Below, piece after piece: positions 27,247 to 35,240 of a DNA stretch of 64,000 nucleotides (the first letter of the stretch is position 1; every line of letters starts with the position of its first letter). The stretch is from Asticcacaulis solisilvae (GTDB taxonomy: Bacteria; Pseudomonadota; Alphaproteobacteria; Caulobacterales; Caulobacteraceae). The notes below the pieces were generated by a model that saw only the letters and a list, made by a program, of their open reading frames with translations, searched no databases and was not told the origin of the DNA. The stretch is from contig NZ_JAGGMI010000012.1 of the NCBI RefSeq assembly GCF_017875235.1, forward strand, positions 109,037 to 173,036, in the 5' to 3' direction. A program made the position numbers and the translations under genes.

Positions 27247-28587
27247 TCACTTATCCGCGCGCTTGACGCACCACAGTTCCAGCTTCAGCGCCGCCCAGTC
27301 GCCGGCCACGTGCAAACCCAGCCCCGGAGCCGAGGCGAAGTCGCGCCAGTCGGGCACGCCGCGGTCGAGCTCGAAATAGACATAGCCCGGCAGAACGCGC
27401 AGCTGCGGCGGCGGCGTCGGTGCGTGGCGCAAGGGAACGCCTGGCAGGGCCGATTCGACGATGGCGCGCATCTTGGTCACCGGGCCGATCTTGGCGATTG
27501 CCGGGAAACGCGCGCGGATTTCATCCAAGGGTGCTGCCGCATTGACCGCCAGATAAAAGTAGCCGGTCTTGTAGAGATTGTGATCAGTGATCGGCGAAAC
27601 GAAGGCGCCCGGACCGGCCGCATCGAGGGGCAACTGCACGGCCGAACGGTCGAAGACGGCGGCCATCATCGAACGGAGCATGTCGAACACCGGCTCGAAG
27701 GTCTGCTGCAGGTTTTCATGGTCGTAGCCCGGGAAACGGCTGACCCGGCGCTCCGGACGCGTCAGGGTCGCCAACTCCCCCGCCATGCTGGCCAAAGTCT
27801 CGTAGAGGCGCTCCGGGTGGATGCGCGGCACGGATTCGATATGGTGCAGGATCGGGCACCAGCGGTTCAACGCCTGCAGCAGCAGAAAGGACGCGAAGGT
27901 CTCCGCTCCGCCATCGGTGGCTTCGACCGCGCGCACCGCCAATTCGTCGGCGCGCTGCTCGGCGCGGCCCAGGATGTCAGACACGCCGCCCTTCAGCCGC
28001 TGAGAGGCGGCGATGTCGTGGCACGGCGGGATATAGCGGTCGTCGAACATCAGCCGCTTGTTCTGCAGTTCGCGCACGCGCATCAGCCCGACTGTCAGGC
28101 GGCCGTAGGTCTGGTCGCGAGTGACGCCGAAGGTCAGGTTCGGCACACCGAACTCGATGCCTTCCTCGACGCGGTCATCGGAAAACGAATCGATGACGGC
28201 GTGTTCCTCGACCAGGAAGCGCGCCTCGTGGCTGCGGCGGTCGGCGTCGCGGAATTCGACGGCGCCCTCCTGACGCGCCGGCAGGGTCAGATAGACGATG
28301 GCGTCGCGCGTATCGCCCGGCATGTCGAGTGGCGGCGGGGGCGGCATGTCTTCCGGGATCGAGAAGGTCGTGCCGTCGGGCATGACGCCGGAACAGCGCA
28401 CGACGCCGAACTTGCCCAGTGTCGCCAGCTCTTCATCGACCACCAGCTCGAACAGACCCCAGCGGTACGGGCCCGCACCCGAAACGCGGGTGTTGATCTG
28501 GGCATCGACATACCGGTCCTGCTGCTGGAAATGCTGCGGCCGAAGGAACATTCCCTCGCGCCAGGCGACGCGCCTCTTGCCTGCCAT
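27247..28587 (-). CDS. tssK: T6SS baseplate-membrane connector TssK
   Basis: 446 residues. WREGMFLRPQHFQQQDRYV at the N-terminus is the signature of TssK (ImpJ/VasE). Other conserved pieces are WGLFELVVDEELATLGKFGVV and the C-terminal KLELWCVKRAD. TssK trimers link the TssFG wedge to the TssL-TssM membrane complex and are related to phage receptor-binding proteins. It heads the tssK-tssL-tssM-tagF-pppA-ppkA block and is divergent from the M23 peptidase gene, with the shared promoter region in 28,588-28,792. Confidence 0.96.
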   Translation of the reverse strand: MAGKRRVAWREGMFLRPQHFQQQDRYVDAQINTRVSGAGPYRWGLFELVVDEELATLGKFGVVRCSGVMPDGTTFSIPEDMPPPPPLDMPGDTRDAIVYLTLPARQEGAVEFRDADRRSHEARFLVEEHAVIDSFSDDRVEEGIEFGVPNLTFGVTRDQTYGRLTVGLMRVRELQNKRLMFDDRYIPPCHDIAASQRLKGGVSDILGRAEQRADELAVRAVEATDGGAETFASFLLLQALNRWCPILHHIESVPRIHPERLYETLASMAGELATLTRPERRVSRFPGYDHENLQQTFEPVFDMLRSMMAAVFDRSAVQLPLDAAGPGAFVSPITDHNLYKTGYFYLAVNAAAPLDEIRARFPAIAKIGPVTKMRAIVESALPGVPLRHAPTPPPQLRVLPGYVYFELDRGVPDWRDFASAPGLGLHVAGDWAALKLELWCVKRADK

Positions 28588-28792
28588 TGCTTGGTCCCTG
28601 AAAGCCTACTTGAATGCCGACTGCCCGCCGTTCGCCGCCAAGCGATCTTCGGCCCCATGCGCGCCCGATCGCCACGGCTCAGACGTGGCAATACCCCATT
28701 GTTTGCGGGACTAAAGCACAGCTTCCCGCCGCATGAAAGCCATGTTACACGAAAAGCCTGCGAATAATCCGCGTTACGGGGCAGCGGGAAAG

Positions 28793-30136
28793 ATGAGCGA
28801 TAACGAAGACGGGTTTTCCTTCGACCCTAAGACCTGGAATAAGGCCGCAACCCGCGCTGAACCCGCGCCTCCAACACCCGCTCCCATCGTTTCCGAACCC
28901 GAATCATCCGGCGGCGAAACCGTCCTGTCACGGCGCAATCTGATGGCGCTTGGCGGCGGGGCCGCGCTGCTCGTAACGGGCGGAATTCCCGCAGTCCTTT
29001 CGCGCAGCAAAACACCCCCCACCGAAGCCGCCGCAGAACCGGCGCCTCTGCCCGCCGGCACCATGACCCGCAGCCTCACCCTGGCACAGGCCAGCGACCT
29101 GCAGGGCGCGCTCATATCAGCAGGCGTACCCGTCGAGGAAGCAAGTCGTGCGGCGACAACGGCACTCGGCGTGCTCGGTTCCGCCGACGGGTCCTTGCGC
29201 CTCGTCATGCACCTGACCGGCGGCGGCGAAGCCAGGCTCGAACGCGCCGAGCTGACGCGCGCCGACAGTTCCGGCGTCAGCCTGGTGCGCACAGGGGCAA
29301 GCTTTACCGCCACCGCCATCGCCGCCTCGGTGACGACCGAGGTCATCGTCAAGCGTGGCGAAATCGACCGTGACAGCTTCTATACCTCGGCGGTGACCGC
29401 CGGCATTACCGACAGTCTCATCCCTGAATTCGCCAAGGCGTTCGCCTACGATTTCGACTTCCAGCGCGAGATCAATCCCGGCGACATCTTCGAGGCGGCG
29501 TTCGAGCAGGGCCGCAACGCCTCGGGCGAGCCGGTCGGCATTCCGCGTCTCATCTACGCTTCGCTCAGCACCAGTGCCAAGTCGCGCGCGCTCTATGCCT
29601 TCACGCCCCAAGGCGGCGAGGCCGGCTGGTTCGACGGCAACGGCATCAGCATCATCCGCAGCTTCCTGCGCACCCCGGTCGATGGCGCGCGCATCACCTC
29701 ACGCTTCGGCATCCGCGTCCACCCGGTCCTGGGCTTCGTCAAGGCGCACAGGGGCACAGACTTCGGCGCGCCAACAGGCACGCCCATCTATGCCGCCGGT
29801 GACGGCGCGGTGACCTGGGCGGCGATGAAGGGTCCCAACGGCAATCTGGTCATCCTGCAGCACGACAACGGCTGGCAGACCTACTATCTCCACATGGATC
29901 GCTTCGGCGACGGCATCACGCCGGGCGTACGCGTCCGCCAGGGCCAGACCATCGGCTATGTCGGCACGACCGGCCGCTCGACGGGGCCGCATCTGCACTA
30001 TGAGATGCACGTCCACGGCGAAGCCGTCGACGCCATGACCATGCCCATGGACGAAGGCCATTCGCTGAAGGGCGCCGAACTGGCTGCCTTCCAGGCCGAA
30101 CGCGACCGGATCGATTCTATACGGTCGCAGGCTTAG
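28793..30136 (+). CDS. M23-family murein endopeptidase with Tat-like signal
   Basis: About 447 residues from the ATG at 28793 (in-frame ATGs at 28733 and 28742 are alternatives). A cytoplasmic stretch of about 50 residues rich in Pro/Glu precedes SRRNLMALGGGAALLVTGG, which resembles a twin-arginine signal or membrane anchor. The C-terminal LytM/M23 domain has His319 and Asp323 (HRGTDFGAP) and His400-x-His402 (HLHYE), so zinc ligands are intact and the enzyme should cut peptidoglycan crosslinks. A middle region (about 95-270) resembles the Csd3/OapA-like domain that precedes many M23 domains. The location next to tssK suggests local wall opening for T6SS assembly; an ordinary housekeeping role is as likely. 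It converges with the CPBP gene (20-base overlap). Confidence 0.87.
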   Translation: MSDNEDGFSFDPKTWNKAATRAEPAPPTPAPIVSEPESSGGETVLSRRNLMALGGGAALLVTGGIPAVLSRSKTPPTEAAAEPAPLPAGTMTRSLTLAQASDLQGALISAGVPVEEASRAATTALGVLGSADGSLRLVMHLTGGGEARLERAELTRADSSGVSLVRTGASFTATAIAASVTTEVIVKRGEIDRDSFYTSAVTAGITDSLIPEFAKAFAYDFDFQREINPGDIFEAAFEQGRNASGEPVGIPRLIYASLSTSAKSRALYAFTPQGGEAGWFDGNGISIIRSFLRTPVDGARITSRFGIRVHPVLGFVKAHRGTDFGAPTGTPIYAAGDGAVTWAAMKGPNGNLVILQHDNGWQTYYLHMDRFGDGITPGVRVRQGQTIGYVGTTGRSTGPHLHYEMHVHGEAVDAMTMPMDEGHSLKGAELAAFQAERDRIDSIRSQA

Positions 30137-30962
30137 GAAGGCTGCTCTTCCATAACGCCAACGGCACGCAGAAGGCCAGCAGCACGAAGGTGACGGCCAG
30201 CGAGGCATTCAGCCCTTCCGCCGATCCGCCCCATAGTGCAGATCCTGTCAGGTCGAGATCGACAAGCGCGGTCGGATCGACACCCGGATTGGGGAACAGG
30301 CCAAGACCCAGAGACTCCGTCCAGTTCCACGCGCAGTGCGCTACCATTGGCGCCATCAATCCGCCCGTACGCCAGGCCAGAAGACCAAATAGCAGGCCGG
30401 CCAGGGCGACGTTCAGCAGGCTTAACGGCGTCTGTGCCACCTCCGCGGCGAAGTGCAGGGCGGCAAAGGCGAGCGACGTCGCAGCGATCGCCGCCACAGG
30501 CCCAAAAGCCCGGGTCAGGACGGGCTGGATCCAGCCACGGAAATAAACCTCTTCGACGACGCATTGCAGCAGGGTCAGCGGCGTCATCAGCAACAACAGG
30601 CCAATATCCGGCGTGCCCGGCGTGTGGACCAGCGTATTTGCCACTGCGGCATAGAGAACGCAGATCAGCACACCGCCGATGCCGAAGGCGGCCCCGGCCA
30701 CTGCCATCCGCCCGGGCGCAGCGCCCAGCGCCTTCACGGACACATTCGTCACCGCGCTCCATATCGCGGCGGCGGCAATCATCGGCCCGAACAGCCCGAC
30801 CGTCATGGCCACCGCCTGGGTAATGGGCCCCAGGCTGCCCATTGCCGCGGACAACAGCGGCGGCAGAAACCTGATTATGATCAACCCCAGCCCGAGCGCT
30901 ACCGCGGCGACGAGCGCGGCCGCCGGCCTTGTCTCCCCGCGCACCCATGCCATGGCATTCAT
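30117..30962 (-). CDS. CPBP-family intramembrane metalloprotease (CAAX/Abi type)
   Basis: About 281 residues from the ATG at 30962 (30953 is an alternative; a longer start would overlap the preceding gene). At least seven hydrophobic segments are seen. Motifs of the CPBP (Abi) family are complete: EEVYFRG (Glu137, Glu138, Arg142), a His170 in FAALHF, and HCAWN (His209, Asn213). Family members include type II CAAX proteases and bacteriocin self-immunity proteins. It lies 10 bases after the DUF4123 adaptor gene, in the place where T6SS effector or immunity genes are normally found. An immunity-like role is suggested by context only. Confidence 0.85.
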   Translation of the reverse strand: MNAMAWVRGETRPAAALVAAVALGLGLIIIRFLPPLLSAAMGSLGPITQAVAMTVGLFGPMIAAAAIWSAVTNVSVKALGAAPGRMAVAGAAFGIGGVLICVLYAAVANTLVHTPGTPDIGLLLLMTPLTLLQCVVEEVYFRGWIQPVLTRAFGPVAAIAATSLAFAALHFAAEVAQTPLSLLNVALAGLLFGLLAWRTGGLMAPMVAHCAWNWTESLGLGLFPNPGVDPTALVDLDLTGSALWGGSAEGLNASLAVTFVLLAFCVPLALWKSSLPKPATV

Positions 30963-30972
30963 CGCGTTTCCC

Positions 30973-31461
30973 CTATTGAACGGGCGTGTCGGCGTCATAG
31001 AGCCGGTCGCCGCGCAGGTTATAGTTATGCAGGATATCGGGCCGCGCGCCTTCGACGGCGAAGAGGCTCAGTTGGTCGAACCACGGCCGGCGCTCATCGG
31101 GCGAGCAGGCGCGGATATAGGTGTTGAAGACGCGCGGATCGTAAAACCGGAACAGCGCCACCGTGCCATCGGGCAGCATGGCCTGGAGGAACCTGCGAAA
31201 GTGCCTGCGCATCTCCTCCAGGCTGGCGGGGGAGCGGCACATGATGCCCCAGTTGCGACCGCGCCCTTGGGACTTCCAGGTTTCGAGCAACGGCTCACCC
31301 GGCCTCAGGCGCACCAGCCACGGCGAGGCGGCGGCCAGGACCGGCGGCACATTGCCGGAAAACAGGCAGACCCTGCCGCGCGCACGCATGACCAGAGAAT
31401 GGAGATTGGGATCCTGGGCGGTGTCGATCACCGCGAACCAGTCGCTCTCGGTCTCACTCAT
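30973..31461 (-). CDS. DUF4123-domain T6SS adaptor protein
   Basis: 162 residues. The pattern WFAVIDTAQDPNLHSLVM at the N-terminus, PWLVRLRPGEPLLETW, GRGRNWGIMCRSPASLEEMRRHFRRF and LFRFYDPRVFNTYI is the DUF4123 family (Tap/TEC adaptor). These proteins load specific effectors on to VgrG or PAAR spikes in the cytoplasm. It is 10 bases after the PAAR gene and 10 before the CPBP gene. The cargo is not obvious: no recognisable toxin follows. Confidence 0.9.
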   Translation of the reverse strand: MSETESDWFAVIDTAQDPNLHSLVMRARGRVCLFSGNVPPVLAAASPWLVRLRPGEPLLETWKSQGRGRNWGIMCRSPASLEEMRRHFRRFLQAMLPDGTVALFRFYDPRVFNTYIRACSPDERRPWFDQLSLFAVEGARPDILHNYNLRGDRLYDADTPVQ

Positions 31462-31471
31462 GATTTTCGGC

Positions 31472-32026
31472 TCATGACGGGGGCGTCTGTTTGCAGGTTT
31501 CAGTGAAAGGCGCGCCCGTCCTGGCCGATTCCTTCAGTGTTTCGGCCTGGGCCTCGGGCTGCGGGAAGGCATTGCTGGTCGTCAGGGCTTGGGTCTGGGA
31601 TGAGGTCCTGGTCGTCGTCACCGCATCGACCTGATTGGTGAACTGAGCGTCGGCGGACGCTTCGCCGGTCTGTCCGGGCGCTCCGACGCGCGGCATCATG
31701 ACGCCGCCGCCACCGCCCCCTCCTCCCCCGCCGCCGGCATCTCCGATCATCACGGTCGGAAAGCCGAGGATGATCGATCCGCCGTGGGCAGTCATATCGC
31801 CCATCCGCGCGGCCGGCATGCCCATGACCAGGACGGTCATGGAGCCCTTGACGATAACATCCGGCGGCCCGACGCAAACCAGCATGTCCGACACGCGCGC
31901 CTGCGGCAGGTTGCCGGTCAGGACGGTCGGCGCGCCTGGCCCGGCTATCGGACCTCCGACATGCGGCACAGGCCCATTAAACATGGGACAGGTATGCATG
32001 TCGGTAAGCCTGGCGGCTGGCGGCAT
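31472..32026 (-). CDS. PAAR-domain T6SS spike tip with polyglycine linker and C-terminal tail
   Basis: 184 residues. PAAR motifs occur twice (PPAARLTDMHTCP at 2-14 and MPAARMGDMTAHGG at about 70-83), forming the sharp zinc-stabilised cone that caps VgrG. An 11-residue glycine run (about 98-108), encoded by mixed GGN codons, connects to a tail of about 75 residues rich in Thr, Gln, Ala and Ser with no recognised toxin domain. The tail could be a docking site for the DUF4123 adaptor or its cargo. The start has a good GGAGAG ribosome-binding site and lies only 34 bases after the CHAT gene, in the same direction, with no terminator between. Confidence 0.9.
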   Translation of the reverse strand: MPPAARLTDMHTCPMFNGPVPHVGGPIAGPGAPTVLTGNLPQARVSDMLVCVGPPDVIVKGSMTVLVMGMPAARMGDMTAHGGSIILGFPTVMIGDAGGGGGGGGGGGVMMPRVGAPGQTGEASADAQFTNQVDAVTTTRTSSQTQALTTSNAFPQPEAQAETLKESARTGAPFTETCKQTPPS

Positions 32027-32060
32027 ATGTCTCTCTCCGGTGGGCAGATCTTTTGACGGC

Positions 32061-35000
32061 TTAACGCGACGCGGTCTGCAATTCCTTTGGGCTCAGCATG
32101 GACTTGGTTCCGTCGCCGATCAAGACGTATGCGCCCCAATAATAGGGATGTGAATAACGAGGTTGTCCGATCAGGCGCGTCTGGGCGGTGCGCAGCGCCG
32201 CCGACATGCCGTAGATGCGGCCGCTCGAGTAGAAGGTCTCAATCAGTTGGTCTGTTTCGGCGGAAGCCGGGACATTCCAATAGGTCGCCATGACCGCCCG
32301 CGCCCGCGCCGTAATGAAGGCGCGCACCAGACCGTCGAGCGTCGCCGACGATTCGTCCTGGCCCGACAAGCGACCCAGTTCGCCGCTGACCCCGGCCGCC
32401 GTGTCGCAGGCCGACAGGACGACGAGATTGGCGTCGAAGCGGAGTTGCGCCACTTCCGGGAAAGTCAGGAAGCCGTCGGAGACCGCGCCTGCCCCCTGCT
32501 CCGGCAGGGCGACGCTGGTGATCAACGACGGCGGGATGCGCGAACAGCCAAGCTGGCTTTCGGGAATGCCGTGGGTGGCGAAGTGCACGACCTGATACTG
32601 CTCATAGGCGCCCTGGTCGCTGGCCTTGAGCAGGCCGGTGTCGCTGAACGCCGCTCCCGTGACTTCGGGCACGTCGTGCAGTCCCATCGCCCGGGCCGCC
32701 AGTGAGATTTCACGGGCGCTGACCGGCTTGTTGCTGGCGATAGCGCCCAGGAAGTCGCTGTAGTCCACCTGACAGCCGCCAAGATCGAGCTTGCGCCCCT
32801 GGAAGGCGGCAAGGCTGGGCGGCGGGGCGTTCTCGCCAAAGCCGATGAAGGGCTTTACGGCACGCGAAGGCGTAAGGCTGCGCGACACTAGGAGCGAGCG
32901 CGGCGACAGGGCGTAATAGACGTCCGACCGGTAGGCGATGAAGTCGACGCGGCTGTAGTCATACGGATCTACGCCGCGCGTTTCGACATAGCGCTTCACA
33001 CTGTCGGCGCTGGTCACCAGCACGCTGGCCGGCAGGTTTTCCAGCGGCCCCGACGGATCGACGATGATCGAGCGCGCCAGACGCAGCTCCGAAGCCGCGG
33101 GACCCGCCACAAGGCTGAACATGGCGTAGGAGGCCGAGACATCGAAGAACGGAATCTTGCCGCTGTCGTCGCGAATCGAGGTGCGGACGCGCGCGGCGAT
33201 GGCAGACAACTGGTCAGAAGTCGCCCCGATGCGGAACAGCCAGGCCCGGCCGGGGCTAAGCACGATGGCGTAGCTGCGCGTCTTGAGCTGGGTGATCTTC
33301 AGGAAGTACTCGCCGGATTTCAGCACCGCCTGCACTTCGGCGGCGCGCACCAGCTGGTCATCGACCAGTTTGAACTGCGGATCGTTGGTCAGCTCGGCAT
33401 TGACTTCGATCAGGCGGTTTTCGGCGTCGTTGCGCTGGGTTTCCAGGGCCGCCCGCGCCACGTCGTCCAGGGTGCCGCTGCTGGCGATCTGGTAGCGCAG
33501 CTGAATGACGCGGCGTTCCAGTTCGTTGCGGTCCTTGACCTTGGCGGCGATGGCGCTGTTGCCGGTGACGACGTCGCGCAACTGCGCCATCTGCCGGGCG
33601 ACGGCGGGTTCGCCGACGGACTGGATGGCCTTGAAATAGAGTTCGACGGCTTCGGGCGAGCGGCCATTGGCGGCGCGTTCGACCAGGATGTCAAAATAGG
33701 GCTGCAGCTCGGCCGGTGGGCGGGCGCCAAGATCGCGCGTCGCCAGCAGGGCGTCGATCGAGGTCGAATAGGCCCTGATGACCTCGTCACGGCTGACGGC
33801 GCGGTCGCGGCTGAGCAGGCTGGCGCGTTCCATCTGGATGTCGGCAATGATCGGACCGGAGAAGGTCGTCGAACCTGTCACCGCCAGGACAGCCGCGCTG
33901 GGAGCCAGGTCGAACCGACATTCGCTGCTATCGGCCAGCACCACGCCCTGAAGCAGGGCCAGGGCGCAGTCGAAGCTCTTGACGGCTTCGCGGGGCTTGT
34001 TGCGGAAGGCGTGGATTCGGCCGTTCTGGCGCTCGATGCGGGCCTTGATGCCGAGCAGTGAATCCGCCCGCACGCTGCGTTGCAGCATGTCCGTGTAGGA
34101 AACGGCCTGATCCAGCGCATCGGAACTCTTCTTCACGTCGCGCACGCCCAGCCAGGCGATGCTGGACGCCCAGCTGCGCTGCGCTTCCAGAAGCCGGCCG
34201 GACAGTTCGCCCCGATCAGCGATGGCGCCGGCCGTATTGGCGATGCCGCCGGCCGGCTGGTTGAGCGCGCTGATCGTCGCCATATCGGTCAACGGATTGG
34301 CGGCGCTTTCGCCGGCCTCCAGCGCGTCGAGCGCCTTGCGCCACTGGCGGCGGTTGTTGGCGTCGAGGGCTTCGTAGGTCGACAGCTTACGCATCAGATA
34401 GGCGCTGACCTGGCCGCCTTCCACCGAAGCCAGCAGCCTGCGGGCCTCGGCGAGGTGCGCGTCGGCGGCCTCCGTCTGGCCGATATTGGAATCGGCGATC
34501 CCGGCTTCGAGATAGAATTCGGCGCGCGTGATGACCGGCGTGTCGGGGGTCAGGCGGCTCAGGCCCCCGTTCAGCAGCCGCGACGCCTCGACATAGGCGC
34601 CCTGCTGGTTGAGCAGGATGCCGTTACTGAGGATCACTTCCGGCAGGAAGGCTTCGCGGACCGGCTCGGGTGTCGCCGATATAGGGGCCTGGGCCGACGC
34701 GCTTACGGCCGGCAGGTTGGCGGCGACGATGGCCGCCTTGGTGTCGGCATAGCGGTCGGTGATCCGCTCCTGCCCGGTCAGGGTACGCAGGCCCGCTTCC
34801 ATCGGACCGGCCGCGGTGAACACTGCCTCGCCGCGGTAGATGTACTTGCCTTTTTTGAAGCTGGCCGAGACCATGGGCGTGCGGGACTTGGTGTCGAAGC
34901 ACTGGCGCGCGTCGACGGCACCGATCCCGTCGACTTCAACCTTGCGCGCCTCGGCGCAGCCATCGTCCGACCACGGATAATCGGCATCGACCAAGACAAG

Positions 35001-35240
35001 GGTGCCGTAGGACCGCCCGGCAGCGGCGCCCCGGCAGGTTATGGCATAGGTGCGATCGTAGCGGCTGCCGCGCGGATCGTTCCACGTCCGGCTGGCGCTG
35101 CACGGTTCGCCCGTCGCGTCACGGCCCAGCAGGAAGCTGTCCGGCACGGGACCGGCGGCTTGCTGGGCAAACGCTGTTGCCGTCGCCACCAGCCACACCC
35201 CAAGGCCCGCCATCAGCGGTTTACGAAATACGCCGATCAT
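32061..35240 (-). CDS. exported TPR-CHAT caspase-like protease, TpsA partner
   Basis: 1059 residues from the ATG at 35240, which shares its first base with the TAA of tpsA (TAATG); a start 33 bases upstream is less likely. A signal peptide (about 1-25, TATAFA/QQ) predicts export. Residues about 30-160 form a small Cys-containing domain, about 190-560 are helical TPR-like repeats, and about 760-1050 are the CHAT domain. The catalytic dyad is visible: His890 in HFATHG and Cys945 in LSACDTAAG, with the typical end HPYYWGAYVLIGDG. CHAT proteins are C14-clan cysteine peptidases. In cyanobacteria and some proteobacteria, CHAT genes occur beside filamentous-haemagglutinin genes (from memory), so cleavage or quality control of TpsA is a plausible role. 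Confidence 0.9.
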   Translation of the reverse strand: MIGVFRKPLMAGLGVWLVATATAFAQQAAGPVPDSFLLGRDATGEPCSASRTWNDPRGSRYDRTYAITCRGAAAGRSYGTLVLVDADYPWSDDGCAEARKVEVDGIGAVDARQCFDTKSRTPMVSASFKKGKYIYRGEAVFTAAGPMEAGLRTLTGQERITDRYADTKAAIVAANLPAVSASAQAPISATPEPVREAFLPEVILSNGILLNQQGAYVEASRLLNGGLSRLTPDTPVITRAEFYLEAGIADSNIGQTEAADAHLAEARRLLASVEGGQVSAYLMRKLSTYEALDANNRRQWRKALDALEAGESAANPLTDMATISALNQPAGGIANTAGAIADRGELSGRLLEAQRSWASSIAWLGVRDVKKSSDALDQAVSYTDMLQRSVRADSLLGIKARIERQNGRIHAFRNKPREAVKSFDCALALLQGVVLADSSECRFDLAPSAAVLAVTGSTTFSGPIIADIQMERASLLSRDRAVSRDEVIRAYSTSIDALLATRDLGARPPAELQPYFDILVERAANGRSPEAVELYFKAIQSVGEPAVARQMAQLRDVVTGNSAIAAKVKDRNELERRVIQLRYQIASSGTLDDVARAALETQRNDAENRLIEVNAELTNDPQFKLVDDQLVRAAEVQAVLKSGEYFLKITQLKTRSYAIVLSPGRAWLFRIGATSDQLSAIAARVRTSIRDDSGKIPFFDVSASYAMFSLVAGPAASELRLARSIIVDPSGPLENLPASVLVTSADSVKRYVETRGVDPYDYSRVDFIAYRSDVYYALSPRSLLVSRSLTPSRAVKPFIGFGENAPPPSLAAFQGRKLDLGGCQVDYSDFLGAIASNKPVSAREISLAARAMGLHDVPEVTGAAFSDTGLLKASDQGAYEQYQVVHFATHGIPESQLGCSRIPPSLITSVALPEQGAGAVSDGFLTFPEVAQLRFDANLVVLSACDTAAGVSGELGRLSGQDESSATLDGLVRAFITARARAVMATYWNVPASAETDQLIETFYSSGRIYGMSAALRTAQTRLIGQPRYSHPYYWGAYVLIGDGTKSMLSPKELQTASR

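Noticed and set aside
27220..28767. 515-residue plus-strand open frame antisense to tssK
   Set aside because: Its translation is Arg/Gln/His-rich without family resemblance, while the minus frame is an unmistakable TssK.
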